DNA from: Schistosoma haematobium
Lineage: Eukaryota > Platyhelminthes > Trematoda > Strigeidida > Schistosomatidae
Direction of reading: 5' to 3'
NCBI RefSeq assembly: GCF_000699445.3
Contig: NC_067199.1
Span: forward strand, 29,348,402-29,412,401
DNA: 64,000 nucleotides
The first letter of the stretch is position 1. Every line of letters begins with the position of its first letter. Shown here piece after piece: positions 1-13,078 of this stretch. The position numbers and the translations under genes are program-made. The notes under the pieces were generated by a model. That model saw only the letters and a program-made list of their open reading frames with translations. It was not told the origin of the DNA and searched no databases.

Positions 1-258
1 TTTCGTGGCCTAGTTGAAGTTAGACATTAACACCACTGGATACCGGCTCAGTGGTCCAGTAGGTTAAACGTTCTCGCGCGAAACAGAAGACCCTGTGTTC
101 GAATCCCGCACGCGGGATCGTGGATTTGCACTGCTGAGGGGTCCCATACCGGAACGAAACAACCGTCCAATGCTTCCAGGTTTTTGATGGTGGTTTAACG
201 TCGGTCGTTTCATGATCTCAATCAAAAACTTAATAATCTCCACTACCTCCACACTGAT
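1..258 (+). mobile_element. F1 tRNA-derived SINE with hammerhead, cut by window edge
   Basis: Layout is the F1 standard: 'CGTGGCCTAGTTGAAG' lead-in, tRNA-like head (A box near 'CAGTGGTCCAGTAGG', B box 'GTTCGAATCCC'), hammerhead-like core at 127-172, then tail 'CATGATCTCAATC...CTCCAC...CACTGATAA'. The core reads CTGAGGG instead of CTGANGA, so cleavage is doubtful. Confidence 0.8.
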
Positions 259-3200
259 AAAATATAATAAATAAAACAAAATAATTCACATGAATTTAGA
301 CCTTAGCTAATCAAATAATAACTAAAATGTTCATGTTAATATTGATAATGATTAAGATATTATGTATTTATTTGATATAAAACAATTTTTTTCTGACAGT
401 TTAGATAATGGCACCTTAAGTGTTTTGCGAAAAAGTTTTATTAATTGATTTTCCTTTATAATATTTATTTATTAATTTCTGACTTGATGAATGAAGGAAA
501 CACACTTCCAAAGATAATTTGTTCATTCTAAATGCTGTTTTAATTAACTTATTTAGTGAAATAAGAATATAACAAATTAGATCAATGAATTGATCCATCA
601 AACCAATGTTCATAGGTAAACAACTTGTTTACAATATCAAAGATAAAAGGAAAAGTAATAATTTGTTAAATATTTAAATGTTTATCATTTAACTGTTATC
701 ATTCAAACAAAAGCATTAATTAAGATTAATCCATAATGATTACTCTACATGTAAACATTATAATACTCGGATAGTAATAATTTAATTGTTTTCTGGAGTT
801 AGAAATAATAGTGAAGTGTTACTGAGCGGAATCCAAATCATCCGGCAGTTGGGTCATTGAATCTAGAACAGTTAATCGGTCCCCTTCTTGGTCAAGGACA
901 ACCAACGCGCATCAGTTAATTGTACGTCATAAACTGGTGGTGATCACACTTTCACTTGTACCTACTTTATTTTGTACGGTCTTCATTGATTCTATAGTAG
1001 CTTGATAAAATGAAGGAGTAATCTACGTTAGATGCTGACGGCGAAGTTTGACTTTGACGTTAGCTGTTGGTTACACCATTACCGTCTAACTTGAGTAGGT
1101 CCACATTTATTCGACAGAGATCATTAACGTTGATGACCTACAATATGATGCAGTTTATTATTATTATTATTATTATCGTTATCTAGTTTACCTGTGAGTA
1201 CAGAAGTTTGAATCTTTATCAAATGGTTAAGATACTTCATTATTCGTTTTTATGGTTAGTAACTCAATATAAATTTATGTTGGTTAAAAGATTTATATAT
1301 ATGAAAAACTATCAATTTTTTATGAATGCAATCTATTCAAAATGGTCAAAAACTTGTTGCATGGTAAATTCTGTTTCATTCTGTTTCAAATTTATTATGT
1401 AGATGTACTCTTATCCTAATGTTTATATTCATAAAAAAACTAAAAACCAATGTATTTTGTTTTGGACTCCAAACGAATTATCCACTGAGCTAGTGGATTA
1501 AAACAGTTATGAATCTGTTCAGTGGATAGTATATTGATAATAGTATTAACAAATGATCTAAGTTATTCTGTCAATGATATTAAGCAATGCATTCGGATCC
1601 GTTTTGGTTAGTATTTTACCACACATGACATATATATTTAAATCTATTTATATAACAATAAATTTTGTGGATTCACTTCTATGTATACAATAAATCAAGT
1701 AGAATTAAACAACAGACCAGAGTAGAAACTACTGTTTCTCAGTTATAGCTCATCTGTTAACTATATCGTTAATAAGTAAGCCTTTACCTCAATTTAAGAA
1801 AAGAGCTGAGTAATTTTTGTATATTATGAAACAGAACGAAGCAAATTAATGTTGCAACTCATAATATCTATCACTATGGATCGACTTAAGTTAAACCTGA
1901 AGGTTCAGAGCTTTATTCTCTATAGGATCATGAATATGTACTACTAAAGAGTATAATGTTAACAAAGAATAACGTTTCAGTACTTTCTAGACCTCAATGG
2001 TCATATAATTTAGATCGATTCATGATTTGAATATCATATAACCTGATACTTAACTACTACTTTGTTTTTTTTCTGGTTTATGTCAATTTTGAATTTTTTC
2101 CTCTTTTTTTAATACAGTGATTATCTTTCCAACAAATGTATCAAAACTGATTGTGTTTATGTCAGTCTGTGCAATTTTATAATTGAAACTTCGTAAAAAA
2201 AGAGAAAATTAACTACAACAACATGTTAACTGATACATTTCGAAAAAAAGAAGAAAAACTGAAACAAATTTTGATATAAATGAATGAAAACTACAAAATG
2301 TTATTGAATATCATATTCCACATTACAAGTCATTATTCAATGAACAAAAGCTTCTTTGAATAGGTTAAGAAAAAGAACATTTGTCTGGAAATTTGACAGT
2401 TGTTAATTAATGTTAGTTAGTTAGTTTGTTTTTATTATTATTATTGTTTATTTTGTAACTAATCCATATTACCGCACAATGAAAATGATCTAAATAAATT
2501 TTTTTAAAAAGGAAGAAAGAAAAGAAACGAGAGGAGAGGAGAAAACTTCAAATATTCTCAGTAGAAAAAACAAAAATAAAATAAGGATAGACAAATTTGT
2601 GAAAGTGAAATGTCTTCTGTAGAGATCAGTTTCGAATGAGAAGAACAAAACATGAACAATTCACTGATTTCTGGATGTTCCATGAAGTATTCAATAAAAA
2701 AAAAGAAAAAAACGAAAAGATTATTCTTATTTTAGTAAAACATAAGTATGATTGGAAATAGTTCAATGTTTTAACTTTGGATAATTTATCATTTTTCTGA
2801 CAAATACGTTGACGTTTATTGTACTGTATTATTTGTTCTTTTTTTTCATAGTTTTTAATGGTTTTTGCTTTTTTTTCTTTTTTTTCTCTCTAAGAAAGAA
2901 AAGGTTTGTATGGAATTCAGGTTTTAAAGGAAAAAAAAACGGGATAAAATATTTCTTCAGTTTGTTTCCACTAACAAATTTGTAATTCGATTGACGTTTT
3001 ATTCAGATAGGAATCTTGAACTAGGTAAAGTGTGTCACATGATTTATTTTACAAATAATCAAGTGATTTAAATAGTGTATTGAAATGCTTATATTGTGAT
3101 AGATTATATTTTGACATAAATGTTTACAAAATGAAAACTGGTCACTTTCACTAAATTCTAATGATCTGATAACTTTAGTATTTTCTGAAAAGTGAAAGGT

Positions 3201-3907
3201 CAACTTATATCTTCTTATAGTAATAGGAGTTATAGGTCAAGATAAACCTCCGCCTACGTAAAGTGGATAGGTTACTACATTCTGATTTTTTCTTCAGACT
3301 ATTTAACTGAGGTTCTTTTGACGCAAGCAAAAAAAAAAACAAATTTCATTTTTCACAGACGTTTAGAAATGTACACGTAATACTACACATTTATATCCCG
3401 ATTTCAGATTCTTAAAGTTTATGAATAAAGAGTATTATATTAAAGTGTGATGTTTTTGCGTTTTGCTGAGAAGTAAATTCTCATACTCTTTATCGTGTAT
3501 TATGAACTTACAATCTTGACACTAATAGTCAAAGGGTTCATTAAAAAATCTAATGAATTTTTGTTGCACTTTCATTGAATACAATTGTAATGTAGCATAG
3601 TATACTGATATATATAAGTTACATTTTAATATCCTTTGGTGATTTAGTTTGGTTTTATAAAACGACGTTAACAGCGTGTTATTATCAATTATCGTGTGCT
3701 TCCTCAAAATACTAGTTCATTTCCATACCTTGCTGTTGAGTGCTAAGTAACATACAAATCAAGTGTTTTCTATCAACAAATTCAAACTACCTAACATGCA
3801 ATAAATGATACCAATACAATCCGACTTATAAATGATTATGTACGTACTAGTTGAGTAACGATTAAAATATGGAATAAAAATGATAAACGTTAAGTAATAT
3901 ATGCAGT
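259..3907. other. no gene seen; AT-rich with one GC-richer patch
   Basis: Mostly A/T-rich with homopolymer runs (2040-2960). The patch 815-1140 is GC-richer ('GGTCCCCTTCTTGGTC', 'GATGCTGACGGCG') and may be an unrecognised element remnant. Confidence 0.5.
1154..1177. repeat. (TTA)n microsatellite
   Basis: Eight TTA-type triplets. Confidence 0.85.
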
Positions 3908-4185
3908 GTCGCTCAATTTCGTCAGTTAATTGAAGTTAGACATTAAAACCGGTTGATGGCGGCTCAGTGTTTTAATAATTCAGCGCTCTCACGCGAGATT
4001 GATAGATCCGGTGTTCAAAACTCGCGAGACGGGATCGTGGATGCGCACTGATGAAGAGTACCACATTAGGATCAAAACTATCGTTCAATACTTTCAAGTT
4101 TTCCATAGTGGTCTAGCTTCAATTGACTCATAATCTCAACGATTAAAATTATTATAATATCCACAAAACCCCTTCTAATAATAAT
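3908..4185 (+). mobile_element. F1 SINE, degenerate
   Basis: Lead-in 'AATTTCGTCAG', eroded tRNA-like head with B box remnant 'TGTTCAAAACTC', and tail 'CCACAAAACCCCTTCTAATAATA'. The hammerhead core is broken (CTGATGAAGAG, ATCAAAAC in place of GACGAAAC). Confidence 0.7.
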
Positions 4186-4844
4186 ATCCATCTCATCAAG
4201 GATTTATATAGCGCTTTTAAAAATGATTAATGATAGTTAAACATTCAATGAATTCTACATCATGAAAATTTATATTATCTATACTTAAACATAAAAATTG
4301 TAAAAAAAAAATAATAAAAAGCCAATATGTTTTTATCATAATCCACACAATTATTGCGTGAACATTTAAATTGAAACAAAATTTCAATATTCATTTCATA
4401 CAAGTTGACAGCTTGAAAAAGAAGTTAAATATTATGATGGAATAGTTTATACATTGGTGTGATATAGAAACCTCTGATATAGGTATATCTATATCCTAAG
4501 TTATAATTCAGAGTACATCGATGCTTGTTTTTTTTGTTTTTTCTTTGTTTGTTTCTCTGTATATCGAAAAAATGTAGAAAAAATTTCTTATACGAGTTAT
4601 ACTTTAAATGAACATCGATAAATGTTTAATTGTACTGATTGGATACTTTTAATATTTTTTAGGAATATAGTTCAAATGAATAGTTTGTCATGAAAGCATT
4701 ATTGATCTGTAGTCACCTACTCAAATTTATCGATAAAATACAAACAAAGAAATACTTTGACAGTTAAGAAGAAACTTGGGAAATTATATTTATATTTGTT
4801 GAAGAGACTTGGAATTTAAAAATTCTTTATATTACCATGATATT

Positions 4845-5312
4845 TTTGCTAAAATTTCAACGAATATCAAAGTCAAAATCTTCAATATGAACGTTAAGAC
4901 AGTTTTAACGTACGGAGTTGAAACTTGGAGAACTACTACAATCATCATCAAGAAGGTACATGTATTTATAAATAGTTGTCTATGCAAAATACTCAACATC
5001 CATTGACTGAATACCATCAGCAATAGCCTTTTGTAGGAGAGAACAAACTAGCTTCTAGATGAAGAGAAAATTAGGGAAAAAGTAATGAAAATAGATAGAA
5101 CATACATGAAGAAAATAATCAAACTTCACCACGAGGCAAACTCTAAATTGAAATCTTGAAGGGAAACGGAAAAGAGGAAGGTCAAAGAACATTGATGTAA
5201 AAAGGATGAACAACAACTGGGAAGGGCTGAAAAGGATTGCCCAGAACAGGGTTGCATGGAGCGTGCTAGTGAGCAGCTTATACTCCTTCACGAGGGATAC
5301 TAAGCCTAAGGA
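4845..5312 (+). pseudogene. RTE-clade non-LTR retrotransposon, 3' end of RT ORF and 3' UTR
   Basis: The reading 'TNIKVKIFNMNVKTVLTYGVETWRTTTIIIKKVHVFINSCLCKILNIH' is the conserved segment downstream of the RT domain in schistosome RTE elements (SR2/SR3/Perere-3 type). Stops and frameshifts follow. The end 'GAGGGATACTAAGCC' then 'AAGGAAGTAA' is a version of the shared 3' terminus 'GTAAGTAA'. It is truncated at its 5' end. Confidence 0.8.
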
Positions 5313-6327
5313 AGTAATTTTTTAAAATACCCACCTACAAAACAATGAGATAGTATGGAAAATCCATATCTTGAGTGTTTCTTTATTTGACTCTTTTATA
5401 CATGAATAGTAATTTCTATATGACGAAGTAAATTAGAAATAAGTAATTGATAATTAAAAATTAAGGTGAATTATGATGATTTCCGATAGTTAACTTGATG
5501 TTATTTATCTGCTAATTTACGAGCAGTTCCTAAAATTCGATCTAAATGTAATTAATCTTTTGATTTTAAGCTATATTCTATCTTATATATATCTGACATC
5601 CTTAATAAGTATTCTAACGTGAGGTACACTAGTTGATTGATTTGCTAAACCAGTAAGTTATATGAAGTAAATGTGATTTCGTAAACTCTTAGACTCATTT
5701 ACATTCTACATTTGGTATTATACAGCACATACATATATATATGATGTATATATGTACTCGTCTTTGTTAATGGATATATACATCAAATCTAGATGATAGG
5801 TAAATTTATTTTCTAATCATTTAATGAATGATTACTTTGCCTATAATGAAGTGAAGACTTTAACATATTTAAATGTGTTCATTTTTTCAAATCTTTTCAA
5901 AACCTTCCATTAGTCGACATAATCACTAAGAAATAATCAAACAATATAAATGAATAATAATTTCTTTACATCTTTATATCATCTTCAAATAAATAAATAA
6001 ATAAGTATAATTATTAATGTCAAGCATTGTAGTTAAGCACGTAATACATATTTTCTAATTCATGTAAATTTATTAAGTAAATTATGATGGATAAACATTA
6101 TAGGTGAAAGAGAAAAACAGATAAACAATGTTGATTTCCATTAAAAAAAACAAGATAATCTTATTTATCCCCTTTAATTGACTTTTGTAATGAAAGAATA
6201 TGTGTTCACTTTTTTTATTTACTTATGCTTAAAAAAGATGTTGTATTCAGTATGTTTATCTTTAAAAAAACAGGAATAAATTGTAACTAGTAGATCATAT
6301 CGAATTGGATAATAGTAAGTACATTTT

Positions 6328-6641
6328 TTTGAATGAGATCATGAACTGATTGATATTAGACCATCATCAGAAACCTGGAAGCACTGGACAGCCGTTATGT
6401 CCTATTGTGGGAAACCTCAGCAGTGCTCACTCACGATCCCGCTTGCGGGATTCGAACCCAGGGGTCTTTAGTCTCGAGCACGAACGCTTAGCCTACTGGA
6501 CCACTAAGCCGGCATCCAGTGGTGTTAGTGTTTAACATCAATCAATCCACGAAATTGCGCGACCATCTTCCATTTTACTGAAGTAGATACCTGTCTCTGC
6601 CCGACATGGATTAGCTCCACTGGTCTCCACAACCCCTATAC
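6328..6641. mobile_element. F1 fold-back unit with 15-bp target duplication
   Basis: A nearly full antisense F1 unit (B box 'GGATTCGAACCC' as read on the plus strand, 5' extension to 'GGATTAGCTCCACTGG') is followed by a sense tail end 'TCTCCACAACCCCTATAC'. TAGTAAGTACATTTT occurs at 6313-6327 and 6642-6656, perfect on both sides. The inverted tail is inside the duplication, so the whole unit inserted at once. Confidence 0.8.
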
Positions 6642-7061
6642 TAGTAAGTACATTTTGTTTTTCCTTTTTTTTGGATTTTCAAATGAAATTTTAATTTTAA
6701 CAATTTAACTGAAATTTTCATAGTTTCTGAGTTAAAATAGTGAATACCTTTAAGCCTAACTGAATAAAGATAAATCTACTAATTAAAGTGTACGTATCGA
6801 GATGTTCTGTGTAAATACTCAAAAATATCTTCTTTTACGATCATGATTCATCAATAAACAATAATCTTTTTTTTAAAAAAATCAAAACATGAATATTTGT
6901 GATAAGCCAGATATAATGGATGAAGAATTCAGTCTTAATGAACCATTTAGTATGTCATCTCTTTTCTTTGAATTTTCTTTTACTAGGAAAAATACACATT
7001 TATTGATCTTTTCAGACTATAGTTTACTAAAAACGAACTACTATTGTCCCGAAGTGAAAAT

Positions 7062-7285
7062 CAACCCTGGGATGCAGATACATCCAGCTGATGAGTCCCA
7101 AATGGAACGAAACGTAAGTCCTCGATTCCAATGCTAGATACTATCCATCTTCACTTATAAAGGTTATAACTTAAGGGAATATCGAGACAGTTCGCACAGG
7201 ATGCAAATATGCCTATAAGAGACTGATCAATTGCAGTCTATAACAACAATGAGAAGATACAAGCATATAATACCAAGTGAATGCT
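7062..7285 (+). mobile_element. Sm-alpha-type (F2) SINE, 3' part with hammerhead
   Basis: Begins 'CCTGGGATGCAGATACATCC', continues through the ribozyme to 'GATACTATCCATCTTC', 'GGGAATATCGAGACAG', 'AGACTGATCAATTGCAGTC' and 'AATACCAAGTGAATG'. The tRNA-like head is absent. This copy gives the layout of the 3' region recognised in the copies at 13.5 and 38.8 kb. Confidence 0.8.
7082..7126 (+). ncRNA. hammerhead ribozyme motif, Sm-alpha type
   Basis: ATCCAG, CTGATGA, GTCC...GAAC, GAAA, CGTAAGTC, CTCGAT. Core is intact. Stem I has one mismatch (CTCGAT for CTGGAT) and stem II one (GAAC for GGAC). Predicted cleavage follows C7120. Sm-alpha satellite/SINE hammerheads of schistosomes are established self-cleaving RNAs; activity of this copy is not shown. 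Confidence 0.75.
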
Positions 7286-7903
7286 TACATATTATCATTG
7301 AAGGATTTATACATAGCTCATAGATTTTAATTCATTGTTATTTCTTACATTCTTTTATTCAGTCAGATTTGTTGCTTCAAAGCTTCTTAAGTTCACATGG
7401 TTATTTTATAATAGAAAAATACTAAATGAACAAATTTGAAACATGATCAACATAAAGTTTATCGAAAGTTTGGTTAAATAGAATAGATCATTATATTCTA
7501 ATAGCCATAATATTAAGAGTATTTATTTGACCTGAAATAATAGTATAATTGTGTAAATCTACTGACTTGGAATTTCAATATACAGATGGCTTTTTATGTA
7601 TCTTACTGAAATAAACTGAATAAATGAAGAGGTAAAACTTTCAAGTCATTAGTTAGGTGGTAATCTATCAGTATCCTACTCTGAAAAAAAACTATTTCAC
7701 GGTAATTAAATAAAAATGTCAATCTTAACTGAATTTATATTTGCATATATTAGTTTTATTCAGTTAGCTTAAGAATTTACACAGTTGACCTAGTAATGAT
7801 CATATGATAGAGTGAATTTTAGATAAATGAGTTGAATATTCTCAATAAATGACAGTGTTATATGAACTTTAAATGTGTATTTCACGAAGCAACAATTTAA
7901 TTA

Positions 7904-8186
7904 CTATAACTGTAGGGGTTGTGGAGATTGTTAAGTTTTGACTGAGATCATGAACCGATTGATGTTAGACCACCATTGAAAACCTGGAAGCACTGAACGG
8001 TTAGACACCTGTGGATGCCGACTCAGTGGTCCGGTAGATTAAGCGTTCGCGCGCGAGACTGAAGGCCCTGGGTTCGAATCTTGCAAGCGGGATCGTGGAT
8101 GCGCACTTTTGAGGACGAAACGGCTGTCCAGTGCTTCCAGGTTTCCAATGGTGGTCTAACATCAATCGGGTCATGATCCCAATCAG
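7904..8186. mobile_element. F1 fold-back unit, hammerhead stem II deleted
   Basis: 7904-8002 is antisense tail ('AGGGGTTGTGGAGATTG', 'CACCATTGAAAACC'), then a full sense unit with head at about 8012-8085. The ribozyme reads 'CACTTTTGAGGACGAAACGG': the bases forming stem II are missing. AATTTAATTA flanks it at 7894-7903 and 8187-8196, a possible 10-bp target duplication. Confidence 0.75.
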
Positions 8187-8199
8187 AATTTAATTATTC

Positions 8200-9640
8200 T
8201 CAGTCGCTTAATTCATGTGTTAAAATGAAAGACAAATTAATTGTTTATCGTAGTTTAGTTAAATCATCAAAAATTAATGTTTCACAGTTGTTGATAAATT
8301 AAAGTTTTAATGATCTTTATATCTGTAGAGTAGTTATTGATAAGATTTATTAGTTATTAAACATCTAACTACAAAGTAAAATAAAGATTTTACGGATCAC
8401 AAAGAACGACTTATGACCGAAACGGTTCACATTAGATAGAATTCAAATTTTTTTGAATAAAAAGGAGTAATTACGATTAGATTTAACGTGACTTCAATAC
8501 TGCCCTTCTTTAAACCAGCATTTTTCAATATAGATAAAGATAGAATACAAACGTTTCCATTAAATTAACGCGAGCTGTTTTCACAAGTAATACATATATC
8601 AAATAGAACAATCTAAAATTGCCTATTATTTCTGTCAATTTATTCCCAAAATTTTTAAATCTTTATACGTTAAGTCGAAAATGTTCTTTCCATCAACCTA
8701 TTCAAGAATCATCTGTATTTATAGATCACTTCTGTTTTCAATTTTAACATCATGATCGATCAATTATTAGCTACCGAAAACAGATATATAATTCTATTTA
8801 CACACTAACTTATGTGCAGTGATATGTGCTTATGACGAATAAAGTGTATGTTTTTGGTGGAGTTGTATTCGTTGACATGCCCAATGTTATTGTGGAGCTT
8901 ATATTATTTCTCTATACAAGAACATTAGCGCCTACATCATATGAAGTTTACAGTTATTCCACAAGCATTGTGTTGCAAAATGATTGTATGTAATTGGCTG
9001 TCTGCGTGGAAGTTTTTCGTCTGTATTTATCTTTATGCTCATTTGTGGATAAGCTTTTTGATTATTTTAATGTTTATCAGTAAAAATGTCCATCAGTTCA
9101 GTAGTTCAGCGTTTACTTTTTGATACTCGATTTTTATGAATTTAAAGCTGTTACTTTGTCGTTGCGAAACATTTTATAATCACCTAGTAATAAATCACAG
9201 TTTGATAATTCAGTAAAAAGTAAGAATCAAATAATTTGACCCAAATATTCAGCTATCTGAACTAATATAAAAAAAGACGTTGGAATTCAATTATTGAAAA
9301 GAATGGTTTATTTGTTCACTTTATTGATGAAGTGACTCCATCCATGTCAAAGTCAAGTATCACTTAGTTAAATTATCAGCCAATTTATTTAATTCATAAT
9401 TCACTAATCTCTAATCAGATTCATGATAAAAACAATCACGGATTTAGCACAGACATAATATAAAAAATAGTAAACTATCAAATTTGTAAAAGGAATAATC
9501 ATATAGTCATTAAAGTTATTGCTCAAAATGGTTTATGAAATACTGTAGTTAAATACTGGAACGGTTGAAAATTTTTTAGTTCTCATAATAACACAGGGAA
9601 ACTTTTGACAATGATTAACTGTCTATATTATTATTGGACA
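8200..9640. other. no gene or clear repeat seen
   Basis: AT-rich sequence without long open frames of credible composition or a recognised mobile element. Confidence 0.5.
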
Positions 9641-9645
9641 ACAAT

Positions 9646-9735
9646 TCTGGGATGCAGGTACATTCAGTTGATGAGTTCCAAATAGGATGAAACGCTCGTC
9701 CTGGATTCCGCTGCTAATCACTGACATCTCTGCTT
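9646..9735 (+). mobile_element. Sm-alpha-type (F2) fragment with degenerate hammerhead
   Basis: 'CTGGGATGCAGGTACATTCAG' then TTGATGA, GTTCCAAATAGGAT, GAAACGCTCGTC, CTGGATTCC. The first core C is T. Flanks on both sides are unrelated AT-rich DNA. Confidence 0.7.
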
Positions 9736-10546
9736 ATAGATTTATTTATATTCAACATGACAAACATTTTCTAAAAAAGCACATCACCTTTCGAGTTCGT
9801 GATTAGTATTCAAAAATGTTTCTTTAAATAAGGAGAAACTTGTCTCATGAAGACTTTACACTTTAATCAAGATAATATATTAACATATTTGATAATATTG
9901 ATAATATTTGTTTGTGACATAATCATCTTGAATCTGAAATAAGTGTGTTTTTTGTCTCAAAAGAAGTGCTGAACTACAAGTATATATTAGATCGTCATCG
10001 GGCTCTACTCTAAGATACATAACTATTTATATAAATATATCAAACCAATCAAAGCAATTTAATAGTCAATAATCACAATGAAACAGATTGTATAACTACA
10101 CATAATAGATAAAAAGTACAAAATCATAGTAAGAAGACAGGTGTACTTGTTGTAGGGATAAGAGAATAATAACATAACAAAGTTCCAGTATTCATCATTT
10201 TGAGATGTTGAGTTTTTTCTTCAGTTTGGTTATAGCTTCCAATGTTATAAAAAAGACTATCTTGCTATTTGTCTATATGGTACAAATGTACACTAACTTA
10301 TGTGTATATTTACTTCTTTTTTTCTTCTTTTTTTCAGTCATTAGCTATTGAAAACAAACTTAATGACAAAAAAAGTGGAGGTACAAATGAGCCTAAAAGC
10401 AGTCAAAAAGTGAATTTTAATTACAAACATATATATATATTTACATGCATGCACAGTATGTCATCCACTGTTTTCATGTTACTTTGATTTTTAGTACTAT
10501 CAGTTGATCGAAGAACTATGTCTTAGACATGTGGTGCATGATTGCA

Positions 10547-10548
<2 letters not shown>

Positions 10549-10577
<29 letters not shown>
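10549..10577. repeat. (TA)n microsatellite
   Basis: About 14 TA units. Further runs are listed separately where longer; a 17-bp run also lies at 38577-38593. Confidence 0.9.
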
Positions 10578-10580
<3 letters not shown>

Positions 10581-10987
10581 CCCACGCATTTTCCTGAGAA
10601 TTTCTTTCAATAACTGAATGGAATATGTTATTGTTCCATCGTATACAAAATCTATATACATTTTTGTAATATATTTCCTTAAGCCATAGATTTTTGTGGA
10701 TTGTAGGGAACTAAAACAAAGCGACAATGAGTGGCAGTTAGATTGTTTAAAAAGTAATGAATTTCGTGCTATTTGTTGAAACTTGAATAAATAAGATGCA
10801 GTTTTCATTGTTTGTATTTTTCAACTTGTCTGGCAGATCACATTCACGTTGTATTGTAGATTGCTAGTAAGAATAAGGAAAACGGATGTTAAATTTGAAC
10901 GTTAATTATAATCATTCAGTAGATTGATAAGTTGTCTTTGAGGAATATTTGAAAAAAACTATCTTAACTATTATAAACAAATATGGA

Positions 10988-11100
10988 CAGTGGCGCGCGT
11001 TTTTTCCTATTCAGGACTCGTCAGTTAGATGTGCCTGCAGTACCCAGTACCGTTCGCTTTAAACGCCATCGTGTTATCCACTTAGCTACTGAGACTTGAT
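10988..11100 (-). mobile_element. Sm-alpha-type (F2) head plus degenerate hammerhead
   Basis: Minus strand: 'TAGCTAAGTGGATAACACG' (A-box-like head), 'AAGCGAACGGTACTGGG' (eroded B-box side), then 'ACATCTAACTGACGAGTCC...GGAAAAAACGCGCG'. Core CTGACGA is intact but the GAC before GAAA is lost. Confidence 0.7.
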
Positions 11101-11337
11101 AGCTACATGCTATTTATCTAACGGGTATTATGAACATAATCTGATCGCTTTAATATTCTACAAAGATTTCACATTATTGAAATTTAAATCTATCATAACC
11201 TAGACAGTGAAGCATTGTTTGATTCAAATAAAATAGTTTATTTATTGGTTAGTTTTTTACTTTTGGAGAAGTGTGTTCAACAAATGCCAATATGAAAAAC
11301 AGAAAATTAGACTGATGCGTTGCCTAGTATATATTAC

Positions 11338-11558
11338 AGAAATCATCAAACTGCATCACGAGGCAAGCCCTAACATGGAATCCTGAAGGGGATTGGAGAA
11401 GAGGAAAGCCGAAGATCACACTGCGTCGGAAATTGGAAGCAGACATTAAAAGGATGAATAGCAACTGGAAAGGATTGCCCAGGACAAGGTTGAATGGAGA
11501 GTACTGGTGATCAGCTTATACTCCTCCACGAGGAGTAGCAGGCGTAAGTAAGTAAATA
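11338..11558 (+). mobile_element. RTE-clade 3' end fragment
   Basis: This is the last 220 bp of the same RTE type: 'EIIKLHHEA...[16 protein letters not shown]' and the terminal 'GAGGAGTAGCAGGCGTAAGTAAGTAA'-like end. The final GTAAGTAAGTAAATAA is the simple 3' tail. Confidence 0.75.
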
Positions 11559-12194
11559 AACGTCTCCTAGTTCCCCATTAATCATATCGCTGATCTGCCA
11601 GCCAAATTGGAAGACCGTATTCAAATAGTGTAAACACTGGATAAAAAAATGAAAATAGAAAAAATCTGATGATTAAATTTTTCCACGGAAGACAGTGAGT
11701 AAATCATAATTATAAAAGAAATTTTAATGTTGGCTTTGTGGATAAAAAAGCAATTTTTGTTCACATCTAGTATATTTTCCAAAATAACATAAACTACTGA
11801 AAAGCTTAAAAGGACCATAAAGTGTCTTTATATTCCAGTGTTTGGATTTACAAGCAGTCGTTTGAAAGAATGTGTAACTATTCATATACCGTATTCGTCT
11901 CCCTAATGATTTAAGTTGGGTTATCTCCTAGAAAATTGATGGTAAAAAGGTGAGAAAGCAGTTTATCCCAGAATTAATTTGAAAATGTATATCAGTAAAA
12001 AAATGTTTCCAATTTACTTTCACCATAAAAGATTTAAACACAGATGGTTGTAAAACGAAAAAGATATTAGAAATGTCACTTTGATTAAAACTAACAAAAT
12101 TGTTGATTGTTTAAAACATTACCAATTAAAAACATTTTTTAAACCTAGGTCCATGTTAATTGGACATTTTTTGTTCTTCTATATTTCATTTTGA

Positions 12195-12710
12195 AAGGCT
12201 ATCAAATGCCCTGGAATGGCCGAGAATGAGGAGAGTTCACTTTCCCTCTCTAAATGCTCTCACATAGCCACGCGTATACAGCCACTACCAGGTAAGTTCT
12301 ATTTACTGAATTCTCGCTGTGCGGTGTTGTTTACAAAGTTGAGAGGACGAAAAGCAAACCACTGACTCCTTAACCAGGTTGGTGAATATGAAGGATCCAC
12401 CTAGGGGAGTTGGAAAACCCTCATTCCAAACCAATGGTGTATTTGGACCTCAGCATCCTAAAGGAACAAATGGCATATGAACCAATTGTTGGTCACAGAC
12501 TACCATGAAACTGCATCTCCTCACGTTGCTCCACTGCCTTTTGGATCAGATCACTAAGTTGGAGGCTCTGACTGTGAACCCCTAAGAAAACCACCTACTT
12601 TGGTTTAGGCACTTAGACACTATCACAGCTCACATACAAGTGAAGCGACTTGTGTGGTGCATATGTATTCGGTGCCCCTTTGTACCAGTATATGCGTTCA
12701 AATAAATAAT
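12195..12710 (+). repeat. unclassified dispersed repeat, copy 1
   Basis: A GC-richer block. From 12426 on it matches 18769 on, almost perfectly over about 158 bp ('GGACCTCAGCATCC', 'CACGTTGCTCCACTGCC'), then ends 'GTTCAAATAAATAA'. It retains a 22-bp segment around 'CCACCTACTTTGG' that copy 2 lacks. No protein or known family is recognised. Confidence 0.65.
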
Positions 12711-12944
12711 CAAATACATTTTAAAACAATCTTATTTTTCGAGATTCGTCATAATACATGCCTATTGAGTATATGTTCATTCATTTGCCAAATCATAGTA
12801 AAAATTTCACTCCACATTTCGTATATTACACCTTAAACTGTGTTATGATAAAATACTTCATTCTGCTTATTTTCTTAATAACAACTGAGAAAATTGAGAG
12901 TTTTCTAGAGTTTAATAATGTTCCAAAAAATGTTTCATGGTAAA

Positions 12945-13078
12945 CGACAATGATCGTAGATGCGCACTGCTGAATAGTCCTAGACTAGGACGAAACAGCC
13001 GCCTAGTGCTTTTAGGTTTTCCATGGTGGTCTAGCAATAATTGACTTATAAATTCAACCATTATTAAAAATTAAATTA
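12945..13078 (+). mobile_element. F1 SINE, 5'-truncated near the ribozyme
   Basis: Starts at 'GATCGTAGATGCGCACTG', just before stem I of the hammerhead, so the tRNA head is missing. Core is mutated (CTGAATA). Tail 'CCATGGTGGTCTAG' follows. Confidence 0.7.

Noticed and set aside
1480..1535. Possible short palindrome around CACTGAGCTAGTGG
   Set aside because: The inverted match is only about 6-9 bp and is expected by chance.
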